A DNA stretch of 64,000 nucleotides from Chlorocebus sabaeus (GCF_047675955.1 NC_132929.1:35332421-35396420); one strand, 5' to 3'. Numbered from the stretch's first letter, positions 12,249-25,096 are shown. Program-made: numbers and translations. The notes: a model not told the origin generated them from the letters alone.

Positions 12249-12412
12249 ATTTTTCCTTTTCTTTTTGAGCCTCTGTTGCTCAGGCTGGAGTGCACTGGTG
12301 TACTCATAGCTCACTGGAGCTTCGACCTCCTGGGTTCAAATGATCCTTCTGCATCAGCCTCCAGAGTAGCTGGGCCTACAGGTACACACTACCATAACTG
12401 GTTTGATTTTTT
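12249..12412 (-). mobile_element. Partial Alu (one arm), minus strand
   Basis: GCTCAGGCTGGAGTGCACTG to GTAGCTGGGCCTACAGGTAC is a reverse Alu arm. The second arm is missing, so this is a truncated old Alu or a free Alu monomer. Confidence 0.8.
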
Positions 12413-12444
12413 TCTTGTTTTCCTACTGTATGCTTCTTAGAACC

Positions 12445-12480
12445 GTGTGTATGTGTGTGCATGACTGCACATGCACACAC
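12445..12480. repeat. TG/CA tract forming an 11 bp palindrome
   Basis: GTGTGTGCATG (12453-12463) is followed after 6 bases by its exact reverse complement CATGCACACAC (12470-12480). The sequence is alternating purine-pyrimidine. Confidence 0.9.
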
Positions 12481-12482
12481 AA

Positions 12483-13212
12483 GGTAAACTTTCTGAGAAT
12501 CTAAATGACAACAGGACTATTCCGACATCTAGTTTCTCTGACAGCCAATATCTGAAACAGTCAGCTGCAATTTACCTGTACAACAGAGTTCTGACTGTTC
12601 ATTGCTTTAATAACCATCAGGAGAGGCTGTTTTGCTTGAAACAAAAATTAAATCTTTTGTTTAACATCTATGGAGTTTCTACCTGGTGCATAGTGAGACC
12701 TAGTTTCCTGTGCCTGAAACAGCGCTGTTAACAGCTTCCACCCCACCCTATGGGCTCTGTAAAACACCTCATTCAACCCCTTCATTATGGCTCCATGGTG
12801 AATCTCTCCAGAGGGAATCTGAGCCACTCATATTTCTCTGTGCTGGTTCTAAGTCATTTTTGTTGCTGCCTTTCCATTGCTTTGTTTGCATTGTCTATTG
12901 GGCACATGACTGACACTTATCTTGGGACGTGGTTTCTCAGAAATTCACTTCTTGCCCTACCAGATCAGGGTCTCAAAGCCAGATCAGAGCCCTGAGCTTC
13001 TGACTACCTCAGAAGGGAAGATCAGACATCGATATGCAGTTTAGTCCTCACTATGTCACACAGCCTACAAATGTGAACATGGGTTTCCTACCATCTTCAC
13101 AGTTGCATGAGACTTAATCATACAAATGAAAGATCTGTTACATCCTAAAAGCACAGCTTTTTAATCCTTTGGGTTTATGGAAGAATTATGAAAAACACCG
13201 TGCCCATGATAC
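12483..13212. other. Single-copy DNA, nothing recognised
   Basis: Overlapping short open frames (12471-12995) have no recognisable domain or splice context and are taken as chance. Confidence 0.5.
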
Positions 13213-13224
13213 CAAATGAAGAGG

Positions 13225-13522
13225 CTGGCAGGGTGCGGTGGCTCAAGCCTGTAATCCCAACACTTTGGGAAGCTAAGGCGGGTGGGTCACCTGAGGTCAG
13301 GAGTTCGAGACCAGCATAGCCAACATGGCGAAACCTGTCTCTACTAAAAATGAAAAAAATTAACAGGGCATGGTGATGTGTGCCATAATCCCAGCTACTT
13401 GGAGGACTGAGGCAGGAGAATCGCTTGAACCCGGAGGCAGAGGTTGCAGTGAGCTAAGATCACGCCACTGCGCTCCAGCCTGGGTGACAGAGTAGGACTT
13501 TGTCTCAAAACAGAAACAAAAA
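13225..13522 (+). mobile_element. Alu (S-like)
   Basis: Full-length with an A-rich tail containing CAAAA units. It is flanked by CAAATGAAGAGG (13213-13224) and CAAATGAACAGG (13523-13534), a TSD with one mismatch. Confidence 0.95.
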
Positions 13523-13534
13523 CAAATGAACAGG

Positions 13535-14331
13535 ATGGAATCTCATTGTAGACACTCGCTGAAATACAAGAACCTGGGGTTCAAGTGGAAAGGGAAGTGA
13601 ACATTTTTCTCCCTATTTGCCCTTTTTGGCCAGTTATCTTTTTGGTGATATTTTCCATTTAAAGTATATACAGGAAAAGCCACCAGGAAGAAAACAGAAG
13701 CAGGGCCATTTTCTTTAGCATTTTTAGAAATCAGGAAAATCAAACCTTAACTCTCAAGTACACACCTCCTCTGCCTTATTTAGAGGTTCTCCTAGCGGCT
13801 GTGTCATTCCCTCTCACCTTGCTGGTTTCCTTGGTATTGCTTGCTGCAGAGGCATGAAAAGTAGAAGGCCCACACGGCCCTATCTCTTCTGGTAAATATC
13901 TGACAAATCACTGGTGATAGGATGTATGACTACCAGTTTGGTGTGAGGATTAAAGGAAACAGTTACATGAAAAACACTCAGCACATCAACTGACACATAG
14001 TAAGACTCAATACATTCTACCTGTTTGTTTATGTATGGTTTTGTTTATTTGTTTGTACATGTATATCCCTACCATGATGCCAGAGAGGATCTAAGGCAGC
14101 TTACCAAAATAATCTCAGAGTCTAATGTGATATAAGATTCTGAGCACTAGAGTTGAAATACAGAGAAGATTCTCCCTGTATTTTTCCCACATCTTACCAT
14201 TCAGCACCACCAATTTCTGCCCATAAATGTGTCTTGCAAGGCATTTTCTATTTAAGTTAATATGTCTGTCTTTACAAGAATAGCCCTGAGAGAAGCCATC
14301 TGCGCATTGCGTCATAGTTCCATGTAGAACC
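13535..14331. other. Single-copy DNA, nothing recognised
   Basis: No repeat family or gene signal recognised. The region leads into the minisatellite at 14332. Confidence 0.5.
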
Positions 14332-14496
14332 CCATTGACTCTGTCACTATTCCTGGGATTTAGGTCCTCAGAGACAATTAACACCACCATTGACTCTGTC
14401 ACTATTCCTGGGATTTAGGTCCTCAGAGACAATTAACACCACCATTGACTCTGTCACTATTCCTGGGATTTAGGTCCTCAGAGACAATTAACACCA
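14332..14496. repeat. Perfect 3 x 55 bp minisatellite
   Basis: Three consecutive 55 bp units begin at 14332, 14387 and 14442 with CCATTGACTCTGTCACTATT and each ends AATTAACACCA. I see no difference between units. A partial fourth (CCAT) follows. The unit resembles no transposon I know. The identity implies very recent amplification. Confidence 0.97.
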
Positions 14497-14500
14497 CCAT

Positions 14501-15122
14501 GGAGAAGGCAGACTCCATAAATATTAAAAGATCACCAAAGGATACCTGTGTCCAAGCAGATGGTATATGCCAAATAGAATATAAGTATTGAGATAATCCA
14601 AGCAGTGTGTCTGAGAACGAAATCAGGTGTAGGAAGCAGAACTTCCAGACGTATGAGCTGGGGAACTTCGTAGTGGTCCCCTGAGATGGAAGGAGATGAT
14701 GAGACAGCCTCTACTTCACATGGCCAGTCTATTCTGCAATGCAGTCATAGATAAGTAGGCCCAAATCATGAATATGGGGGTGCCTTTAGCTCCCCCTAAA
14801 TATATTCATTCCAGGAAGGGAGTCTTAGACGTAGAGCAGTAGGCCAAGCTCTTTGCTAATTCTGCACTGAGCAATTAAGACTAGGTGCCAATTTTTAATG
14901 AGACTTTATTTGAAGGTTCAGTGATGATAGAAGGAACATTTAACACAGAAAATCACTTACACTACTACATAGGCTCAAACCTGCCTTAGATGACCAGGTG
15001 GGGCTTACTTCCAGCCTCATTCCCAGTCTGCCACATGGCTGTGGAAGCTAATCCTCTAATGGGGCTTCTTTCAGTTTCTCGGAGCCCTTGGAGATTCAGC
15101 CATACTACCTTCCAGTTTGAGA
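14501..15122. other. Single-copy DNA, nothing recognised
   Basis: No recognisable element or coding signal. Confidence 0.5.
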
Positions 15123-15137
15123 AAGAGGAGAACTTTT

Positions 15138-15427
15138 TTCTTTTTTGAGACGGAGTCTCACTCTGTCACCCAGGCTGGAATGCAGTGGTGTGATCTTGGC
15201 TCACTGCAACCTCTGCCTCCCGGGCTCAAGCAATCCTCCTTTCTCAGCCTCCCAAGTAGCTGGGATTACAGGTGCCTGCCATCATGGCTGGCTAATTTTT
15301 GTATTTTTAGTAGGGACAGGGTTTTGCCATGTTGGCCAGGGTGGTCTTGAACTCCTGACCTCAAGTGATCCTCCCGCCTTGACCTCCCAAAGTGCTGGGA
15401 TTACAGGCATGAGCAACCACGCCCGGC
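15138..15427 (-). mobile_element. Alu, minus strand
   Basis: Full-length reverse Alu with a perfect 15 bp TSD AAGAGGAGAACTTTT (15123-15137 and 15428-15442). Confidence 0.96.
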
Positions 15428-15699
15428 AAGAGGAGAACTTTTCTCTCATTCCCTGCTTCAGGTTTAACCTCTTTCCAGGATTATTTTTCCCAGGATAACT
15501 TAGAGCGCCCATCCCTTTCAGGGGAGACTCCATGCCCAACCACGTGGCTTTGATTTCTTTAATTAAATTCTAAAACGATCACAACTAGGCTGGTCATTTT
15601 CCAAAGGGAATTTAGTGGTCTCTGTGGTTTTATTATATAATACCAACTCTTTACTCTTCACCCTTGGAATAATTCTTGTTTAACATTTTATAATCACTT

Positions 15700-15840
15700 G
15701 TGTTGAACAGTAAACAGGGCTTTTACAAGCATTCGCTCGTGTGATCCTTTCCAACAATACCGTGAGGCATGCGTTGTCCTCATTTTATAGATGGGCAAAC
15801 TGAAGCTCAGAGAACGTAAGTGGACTCTCTCGCCGCTCTT
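15700..15840 (-). mobile_element. MIR SINE, minus strand
   Basis: CCTCATTTTATAGATGGGCA, AACTGAAGCTCAGAGAACG and the preceding 'gatcctttccaacaatacc' match the reverse complement of the MIR core and 3' part. Confidence 0.65.
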
Positions 15841-15949
15841 GAACAGATGTAGTGAAATTTCCATTTCCTCACAGTTGAATACTGCCTTGTGAGGAGATGC
15901 CAGTGACATACTATTTTTATTTTTTTGTCATAAGAAAATCATATACTTA

Positions 15950-16870
15950 TTAGAATAAATTACTCAAGTACACTTAATGGAAAATGAAACACCTTCATCT
16001 CCCAGCTCATTTCTCTTCTCCGGAGGTCAGTCCTGTTAACGACTGGGGATTTGTCCAATCCAGTATTTTTCTATTCACTTAAATACATAGAATATATACA
16101 TATATAATTTTTAAAAATATGGAAATAGGGATCATATTATATCAATATTTCTACCACTTGCTTTTTTTCACTTAAAAATGTATCACAAAAATCATTCTTT
16201 GACATTGTGGTTGGACCTACCTTTTGTAAAAGAGATCTATGTGTATCCCATTAACTGTACCATGATTTACATGACCACATTCCTACTGATGAACTATTAG
16301 GTTGTTAGTAATATTTTGGAATATAAATACAAAATACAAAAATTGCTCCAATAAACAACTTTGAATCTAAATAATTGTGCCTAGGTATACATGGAATGTC
16401 TTGATCAAAAAGCAAGCACAATTTTTTTTTTTTGAGACAGAGTCTTGCTCTCTTGCTCAGGCTGGAGTGCAGTGGAGTGATCACAGCTCGCTGCAGCCTT
16501 GACCTCCCTGGGCTCAAGGAATCCTCCCACCTCAGCCCCCCAAGTAGCTGGTACTGTAGGCACATGCCACTGCCTGGCTAATTTTTGTATTTTTTGTAGA
16601 GATGGGGGGTCTCACTATGTAGCCCAGGCTGGTCTCGAACTCCTGAGCTCAAGGGATCCTCTTGCATCAGCCTCCCAAAGTGCTGGGATTATAGGAGGGA
16701 GCCCCCGTGCCTGGCCTAGGCTTGCATATTTTATAGTACTCAGTAGATGCTACCAAATTGCCTTTTAATATAAAGTGTAACAAGTTGTGTATCAGATTAC
16801 TTGTTCCCGAAACCCTTGTCAAGCTGAGATATTATCAATCTTTATTTTTTGGTCATTTTTACAGGCAAAG
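15950..16870 (-). mobile_element. Old L1M 3' part, minus strand, split by an Alu
   Basis: The plus strand reads as antisense ORF2 end plus 3' UTR: GGTCAGTCCTGTTAACGACT, 'ccattaactgtaccatgat' and 'tgaactattaggttgttag'. After the Alu (from about 16719) it resumes with 'agatgctaccaaattgcc' and 'gagatattatcaatctttat', the next antisense part of the same element. Confidence 0.65.
16422..16718 (-). mobile_element. Alu (older, J-like), minus strand
   Basis: A full-length reverse Alu with GGGCTCAAGGAATCCTCCCA, an older-type left arm. It interrupts the L1M remnant at 15950-16870. No clear TSD was found. Confidence 0.92.
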
Positions 16871-17819
16871 AAAGCCAATGCATTGTTGAAACACCATCTT
16901 TCAGTCCCAGTTCTTAGTCATTTGCATGATCAGAGCATGTTTTTAAAAGTAATAACATGGTAAGAACAGGGATTGCTGTGGTGGCCTCAGGTTTCTTGTA
17001 TAGGAAACTCTTAGAAGTGTCAAGCTAGTTGGGCTGGGCTTGTGGCAAGGGGGTGGCACTAGAGCTGCGCTTGCTAGGAAGCAAGTTTGTTCTTTATATT
17101 GCAGGTTTTGTGAGTTGGCTTTGGGGACATTGATGAAGATTCTGGAATGGTTCAAGCCTCCCCCAGTTTCCATTCTCTTTCCGGTTATGCAGACATGGAA
17201 GTTTCAGGAGGGAGCCTGCCACCATGTCCATCGGTCCTCTAAAGCAGAAAGCCTTGGTGATAAAAAGAATAACTCATATCTGCCTCTATTCACACCACAG
17301 TAGCTCCCATTTCTGGACAAAAAGATTTAAGACGGAGTGTCAAAAACACCCCAAACATTCTGTTTTTCATTTTAATTCCAGGCCTGGCTATCTGGAGGTG
17401 GCTGATGCTGGAGTAGTTTCATATCAATTCACTTAGTTCCTATTGGGGATACAATATTGCATCGATAGTAAAAACTGTGGACTGTTATCCTACATAGTCT
17501 GGTGAACATTACAGTTCCTGAAAGGGGCTTTGAGGTTTGATGTGGCACTAACTATACCTAGGTCTGAGAAAGGATAGCCTCTAAAGTGGCCCTACTTCAC
17601 TCTCAGTTTGAGAAATTTACCGCCCAGCTTGAACCAAATGATTTGGGGAGAATCAGAAAGAGGACATCTGGGGTTTCCCTTACTGTGAAATCAAAACAAC
17701 TTCCAAGTACTTCCTCTTTTAATCCTGAACACAAACTTCATTCTAATTGCCCTACCAGTGATAACTGAACAGTGTGAGATCCACTGTGAAATGAGTATTA
17801 CTGATATAAAAAAACCCCC
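16871..17819. other. Single-copy DNA, nothing recognised
   Basis: Mixed-composition DNA. Open frames at 17040-17303 and 17586-17768 have no recognisable protein features. Confidence 0.5.
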
Positions 17820-18020
17820 AGCATATCCATCATTTAAAAATTTAGTATCTTAATATGATCCATGACTTAGTCACCTTTTGTACTGCTTTCTGTTTGATTA
17901 TAATTTTACCTATTAATCATGCTAATCCAATAGAATCTGCCTTAATCAAATGTGAGTCAATTACCCAGTTCTTCAAATTATATTTTTTAATGAAAGACAT
18001 TTTTTAAAATTGAATGCCAA
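17820..18020. promoter_or_regulatory. Candidate conserved non-coding element
   Basis: Repeat-free AT-rich DNA with clustered homeodomain-like cores (ATTAATCATGCTAAT), a TTAATCAAATG segment and an AP-1-like TGAGTCA. This is composition-based inference only; conservation was not measured. Confidence 0.25.
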
Positions 18021-18089
18021 TTAGAGCCAAGCCAAACTTCTTCAGGAAAGTTTGGTTTATGACAGAACAGTATGAGCCCTTGCCCATAC

Positions 18090-18235
18090 CTGAATTTCCA
18101 GCTCCTTCTGATGAGGGCGTGCTGTGTGCTTTTAGACACAGCCATTAACCTCTCTGTAATTCCCAGTTTTCCACCTGTGAAATGAGGATAATTATAGTTC
18201 TGGCTTGGGAAATGATTTTATGACTCTTAGTTGAA
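18090..18235 (+). mobile_element. MIR-like SINE remnant
   Basis: GCCATTAACCTCTCTGTAAT, 'cagttttccacctgtgaaa' and TGAGGATAATTATAG follow the order of the MIR 3' half. Confidence 0.55.
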
Positions 18236-18239
18236 AAAT

Positions 18240-20190
18240 GCAGCCAGAATACCAATTTTTTTAAAAAAACCTCTTATGTAATTTTGCTCTTAATTTCTCA
18301 CCATAGGTGGTTTTGTTTTTCCTTAGAACCAAACTGCTTTTCCACATCATTAGAGAGCCATGCATAAATCCAGCCAGGAGGAACTCAGACTGAGAAGGGT
18401 TTATCTGAAAAGATTTTTTTTTTTTTTTTTTTTGGTACCACAAACGTTTACGGACAGAGTGACAAACATGTTTTACTCACAGGCTTGCTGAAATTAATTC
18501 TGAGCGGTTTCTAGGAGCTCTGTGCCAGCAAAGGTTGTAACACCGCTTCCTAGTGCAACAGAATAGAGCTCCATGCACCATTAATGAGACCTGTTACAGA
18601 CACAAGACGGGGAGCGAAGGCATGAGTGGAGAGAGAACTGGCCGATAACTTAAGGGGCTCCATGGAGGGGCCTCTGTAAGTCTGTGTGGTTCACTGGTAT
18701 GGTTCACTGGTACGTGGCAGAAGCCTGTGCATATGCACATTTCTCTAGAATAAAAGTCTATAGTTACTGATTGTCAGTGAGATTCTAAATGGAGTCTACA
18801 AACCACTGCTTTAGTATCAAATCGATTATGAGGTCAGGGGCCCAAACCTTGGACCGGGACTGATGCCTGAAGATCATCTCCACCTGTTCAGTGTGAGAGA
18901 AAAGACATCTTATCAGCAGATAAGTGTCTGTACTTCTGCTGTGCAAAGCCAGCTGCCATTACACTGTCTGAAATTGGGGATCTGGGCTTCTTGGGAAGAG
19001 GATACTTTCATGCTTGTTGAAATTTAGGGAGTTAATGATAGCTATTTCATTCTCGTTCTTCTCTGCTCCAAGTGCCCTACTCCTCTGGTATTTAGCTCTG
19101 TAGTTTAGCTGAAATCACGTCAGTGTATTACAGGCTGATCCAGCCAAGTGCATTCTGCAGAGAAATGACAAGTGGCCTGGTGGTGGTAAAAGCTTTCCTA
19201 ATGGCCGGTGGCGGCATGGTGCATTAGTGCTTCCTGATGGACAGCTAGGGATCTACTGTCAGTTTCCAGGTTCTGTGTCACCATAGTTCTAGAAAATCAT
19301 TTGTATTAACTATCACCAAGGAGAAGCTACCCGGGCAGAGAGCTGCTGTTCTGTAAGGTGGCCTGGACACCTGGATAGGTAAACTGAGATATTTTGACCC
19401 TTCTGTTAATAACTCCTAGGGCCATTTGGCTTGAATTGAAGCCCCGCATTTGACTTGAATTGAAACCTCACATTTCCAAGTGGCTCAAGGCCACTTGGAA
19501 CCAACACTCTACAGGAGTAACTATTTCTGAGTTTAAATGGTACCATTTAGTGTTTCTGCAATGTTACCGTTAAATGTTCATGGGCAGAGCTCTCCATTTG
19601 TATAGGATTAGAATAAAGTTGTTTTGCATTCCAATCTGTGGATCATCTGAGATTTTCTTTCTGTGTTCTGATCAGGCCCAGGTATGGACTACTGCTGCAC
19701 GGCTGCAGGCTCCCTCACAATCACTGGGCGTCATGAAACTAAACAGCAGGCAAACATCTCATGTTCTATAATTCTCCAGTACTCTTCTTGTTAACTCTGA
19801 ATGCTTGAATTGTGGGTTCTGTCTCTCTGCCCAGTTTCTCTCGCTTCAGTTAGTTCCCAGCAAGGACACCAAAGAACGTCCTGAGTTAGAAAAAGAAAGG
19901 CTTTACTATTCTTGAGTTAGATAATAAAAATGTCTCCTCAAAAATTTATGATTCCTTTATTTTAGCAGCAAAATTATTAGGTCAAATAAAATGACCATTT
20001 TGAGACTTTTGACTGTCAAAAATTGGTTCCAAAGCATTGTATCAGTATTAGAATTTATTTCTAGTTGGATTTCCTCCTTTGAAGATTGTCTTTTAGATAC
20101 TTTGTCAATTTAACCTACATGAGTTTCAGCTTTTTTCTCTCCTATTTGTGTGAACTCCTTAAATCCTAAAGGTGATGGCCCTCTGCAATA
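18240..20190. other. Single-copy DNA with possible conserved stretches
   Basis: No repeats are recognised apart from a T22-like run near 18413-18434 and a 13 bp tandem duplication TGGTTCACTGGTA (18687-18712). The 18470-19300 part is high-complexity DNA with several homeodomain-like ATTAGT/TAATGG cores and could be weakly conserved. No coding signal. Confidence 0.4.
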
Positions 20191-22646
20191 TTATTTTATG
20201 TAATTTTATGTATTTATTTGTTTATTTTTATTTTTTATTTTTACATAAGTTATTGGGGTACAGGCGGTATTTGGTTACATGAGTAAGTTGTTTAGTGATG
20301 ATTTTTGAGATTTTGGTGCACTCATCACCCAAGCCTTATACACTGCACCGTGTTTGTAATATTTGTAGTTTATCCCTCTCTCCCCTCCCACTCTTCCACA
20401 CAAGTCCCCAAAGTCCACTGTATCATTCTTATGCCTTTGTGTCCTCACAATTTAGATCTCACGTATCAGTGAGAACATACAATGTTTGGTTTTCCATTCC
20501 TGAGTTACTTCACTTAGAATAATAGTCTCCAATCTCATCTAGGTCACTGCAAATGCTGTTAATTCATTCCTTTTTAAGGATGCATATTATTATCTACAGT
20601 TTCTTTATCCGCTCGTTGATTGATGGGCATTTGGGTTGGTTCCATGACTTTGCTATGGTAAACTGTGCCACTATAAACATGCTGGTGCAAGTATCTTTTT
20701 TGAATAATGACTTCTTTTCTTGTAGGTAGATACCGAGTAGTAAGTTTGCTGGATCAAATGACTGTTCTACTTTTTAGTACTTTAAGGAATCTCCACACTG
20801 TTTTCCATAGTGGCTATACTAGATTACAATCCCACCGGCAGTGTAGAAGTGTTCCCTGTTCACAGCATCCGTGCCAACATCTACTGCTTTTTGATTTTTT
20901 GATTATGGCCATTCTTGCAGGAGTAAGGTGGTATCACATTGTGGTTTTTATTTGAGTTTCCTTGATCATTAGTGATGTTGAGCATTTTTTCATATGTTTG
21001 TTGGCCATTTGTATATCTTCTTTTGAGAATTGTCTATTCACATCCTTAGCCCACTTTTTGATGGGATTGTTTTTTTCTTACTGATATGTTTGAGTTCATT
21101 GTAGATTCTGGATATTAGTCCTTTGCCAGATGTATAGATTGTGAAGATTTTCTCCCACTCTGTGGGTTGTCTGCTTACTCTGCTGACTGTTCCTTTTGCC
21201 ATTCAAAAGCTGTTTAGCTTAATTAGGTCCCAGCTATTTATCTTTGTTTTTATTGGATTTGCTTTTGAGTTCTTGGTCATGAAATCTTTGCCTAAGCCAA
21301 TGTCTAGAAGGTTTTTTCCAATGTTATCTTCTAGAATTTTTATAGTTTCAGGTCTTAGGTTTAAGTCCTTAATCCATCTTGAGTTGATTTTTGTATAAGG
21401 TGAGAGATGAGGATCCAGTTTTATTCTCCTCCATGTGGCTGGCCAACGATCCCAGCACCATTTGTTGAAAAGCGTGTCCTTTCCCCACTTTCTGATTTGT
21501 TTGCTTTGTCAAAGATCAGTTGGTTGTAAGTATGTGGGTTTATTTCTGGGTTCTCTATTCTGTTCCATTGGTCTATGTGCCTATTTTTTATACCAGTACC
21601 ATGCTTTTTTGGTGACTATGGCTTTATACTACAGTTTAACATCAGGTAGTGTTATGCCTCCAGATTTTTTATTTTTGCTTTGGCTATGTGGGCTCTTTTT
21701 TGGTTCCAAATGAATTTTAGAATTGTTTTTTCTAATTCTGTGAAGAATGATGGTGGTATTTTGATGGGGATTGCATTGAATCTGTAGATCACTTTTGGCA
21801 GGTCATTTTCATAATGTTGATTCTACCCACGCATGAGCATGGAATGTGCTTCCATTTGTTTGTGTCATCTATGATTTCTTTCAGTAGCGTTTTGTAGTTT
21901 TCCTCATAGAGGTTTTTCAACTCCTTGGTTAGGTATATTCCTAAGTATTTGATTTTTTTTTTTTTTTCGCAGCTATTGTAAAAGCAGTTGAGTTCCTGAT
22001 TTGATTCTCTGCTTGGTCCCTGCTGGTGTGTAGAAGAGCTACTGATTTGTGTATGTTAATCTTGTATCTGGAAACTTTGTAGAATTCTTTTATCAGTGGA
22101 GTTTATCTTTTATCTGGAGGAGTCCTTAGGGTTTTCAAGGTAAACGATCATATCGTCAGTAAGCAGTGACAGTTTGACTTCCTCTTTACCAATTTGGATT
22201 CCCTTTATTTCTTTCTCTTGTCTGATTGCTCTTTTTAGGACTTCTGGTACTATGTTGAAGAGAAGTGGTGACAGTGGGCATCCTTGTCTTATTCCAGTTC
22301 TCAGAGGGAATACTTTCAACTTTTCCCCATTCAGTATTATGTTTGCTGTAGGTCTATCATAGATGGCTTTTATTACATTAAGTTCTGTCCCTTGCATGCC
22401 AATTTTGCTGAGAGTTTTAATCATAAAGGGATGCTGAATTTTGTCAAATGCTTTTTCTGCATCTGTTGAGATGATCATGTGATTTTCGTTTTTAATTCTG
22501 TTTATGTGGTGTATCGCATTTATTGACTTGTGTATGTGAAAACATCCCTGCATACCTTGTATGAAACCCATTTGATGATGATGCATTATCTTTTTCATAT
22601 GTTGTTGGATTCAGTTAGCTAGTATTTTGTTAAGAATTTTAGCATC

Positions 22647-23676
22647 GGTGTCCGTTCCAAGATGGCCGAATAGGAACAGCCCCAGTCGGCAGCTCCCAGC
22701 CTGATCAACACAGAACACGGGTGATTTCTGCATTTGCAACTGAAGTACCTGGTTCATCTCATTGGGACTGGTTGGACAATGGGTGTAGGCCACATAGGGT
22801 TAGCTGAAGCAGGGAGGGGTGTTACCTCACCTGGGAAGCGCAAGGGGTTAGGGGATTTCCCTTTCCTAGCCAAAGGAAGCTGTGACAGACTGTACTTGGA
22901 AAAATGGGACACTACTGCCCAAATACTGCACTTTTCCTATGGTCTTAGCAACCAGTAGTCTAGGAGATTCTCTCCTGTGCCTGGTTGGAAGGGTCCCACT
23001 TCTGAGGAGCCTTGCTCACTGCTAGCGCAGCAGTCTGAGATCAACTTGCGAGGCAGCAGCCTGGCAGGGAGAGGGGCATCCACCATTGCTGAGGCTTGAG
23101 TAGGTAAACAAAGCAGCCAGGAAGCTCGAACTGGGTGGAGTCCACTGCAGCTCAACAAGGCCTACTGCCTCTATAGACTCCACCTCTATGGGCAGGGCAT
23201 AGCTGAACAAAAGGCAGTAGAAACTTCTGCAGACTTAAGTGTCCCTGTCTGACATCTCTGAAGAGAGCAGTGGTTCTCCCAGCACAGTGTTTGAGCTCCG
23301 AGAATGGACAGACTGCTTCCTCAAGTGGGTCCCTGACCCCCATGTAGCCTAACTGGGAGACATCTCCCAGTAGGGGTCAAAAGACACCTCATTACAGGTG
23401 GGTGCCCCTCTGGGATGAAGCTTCCAGAGGAGGGATCAGGCAGCAATATTTTCTGTTCTGCAATACTGCAGCCTCTACCAGTGATACCCAAGCAGACAGG
23501 GTCTGGAGTTGACCTCCAGCAAACTCCAACAGACTGCAGCTGACTGACCTGACGGTTAGAAGAAAAACTAACAAACGGAAAGGAATAGCATCAACATCAA
23601 CAAAAAGGTCACCCATGCCAAAACCCCATCTGTAGGTCACCAACATCAAAGACCAAAGGTAGACAAAACCACAAAG
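22647..23676 (+). promoter_or_regulatory. L1PA 5' UTR with internal promoter
   Basis: The first bases carry the YY1-type site CAAGATGGCCG (22658-22668), which in LINE-1 positions transcription start. The rest matches the primate L1 5' UTR, which in younger elements also has an antisense promoter. Whether this decayed copy still initiates transcription cannot be read from sequence. Confidence 0.8.
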
Positions 23677-24700
23677 ATGGGGAGAAACCACAGCAGAAAA
23701 GCTGAAAATTCTAAAAACCAGAGTGCCTCTTCTCCAAAGGATAGCAGTCCTTTGCCAGCAACAGGACAAACTGAACAGAGAATGACTTTGACAAGTTGTC
23801 AGCAGTAGGCTTCAGAAGGTCGGTAATAACAAACTTCTCCAAGCTAAAGGAGCATGTTCTAACCCACCACAAGGAAGCTAAAAACCTTGAAAAAAGGTTA
23901 GATGAATGGCTAACTAGAATAAACAGTATAGAGAAGACCTTAAATGACCTGATGGAGCTGAAAACCATGGCATGAGAACTTCGTGACACATGCACAAGCT
24001 TCAATAGCCGATTTGATCAAGTGGAAGAAAGGATATCAGTGATTGAAGATCAAATTAGTGAAATAAAGTGAGAAGACAAGTTTAGAGAAAAGAGAGTAAA
24101 AAGAAACGTACAAAGCCTCCAAGAAATATGGGACTATGTGAAAAGACCAAATAAATCTACATTTGATTGGTGTACCTGATAGTGACAGAGAGAATGCAAC
24201 CAAGCTGAAAAACACTTCAGGATATTATCCAGGAGAACTTCCCCAACCTAGCAAGGCAGGCCAACATTCAAATTCAGGAAATACAGAGAACACCACAAAG
24301 ATACTCCTTGAGAAGAGCAACCCCAAGACACATAATTGTCAGATTCACCAAGGTTGAAATGAAGGAAAAAATGTTAAGGGCAGCCAGAGAGAAAGGTCAG
24401 GTTACCCACAAAGGGAAGCTTATCAGACTAACAGTGGATCTCTCAACAGAAGCCTTGTAAGCCAGAAGAGAGTGGGGGCCAATATTCAACATTTTTAAGA
24501 AAATAATTTTCAACCCAGATTTTCATATACAGTCAAACTAAGCTTCATAAGTGAAGGAGAAATAAAAATCCTTTACAGACAAGCAAATGCTGACAGATTT
24601 TATCACCACCAGGCCTGCCTTGCAAGAGCTCCTGAAGGAAGCACTAAACATGGAAAGGAACAACCGGTACCAGTCACTGCAAAAACACTGCAAACTGTAA
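23677..24700 (+). pseudogene. L1 ORF1 remnant
   Basis: LINE-1 ORF1 encodes the RNA-binding, coiled-coil protein that coats L1 RNA in the cytoplasm. The start codon is at 23677-23679 and the original end (CTGTAA) at about 24695-24700. Translation from the start meets TAG at 23806-23808 after 43 codons, following an indel, and more breaks follow. The middle and C-terminal coding sequence is still recognisable but spread over frames. It cannot make a working protein. Confidence 0.9.
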
Positions 24701-24764
24701 AGACCATCAATGCTATGAAGAAACTGCAACAATTAACGTGGCAAAATAACCAGCTAACATTATA

Positions 24765-25096
24765 ATGACAGGACCAAATTCACACATAACAATATTAACC
24801 TTAAATGTAAATGGGCTAAATGCCCTAAATCAAAAGACACAGACTGGCAAATTGGGTAAAGAGTCAAGACCCATCACTGTGCTGTATTCAGGAGACCCAT
24901 ATCACATGCAGAGACACACATAGGCTCAAAATAAAGGGATGGAGGAAGATCTACCAAGCAACTGGAAAGCAAAAAAAAGCAAGGGTTGCAATCCTAGTCT
25001 CTGATAAAGCAGACTTTAAACCACTAAAGATCAAAACAGACAAAGAAGGCCATTACATAATGGTAAAAGGATCAATTCAACAAGAAGAGCTAACTG

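Noticed and set aside
14332..14496. CRISPR-like or regulatory array
   Set aside because: The 55 bp units are directly adjacent with no spacers, and this is primate DNA; it is a minisatellite.
22110..22598. 162-codon minus-strand reverse-transcriptase frame
   Set aside because: It is a piece of the ORF2 of the 5'-truncated antisense host L1.
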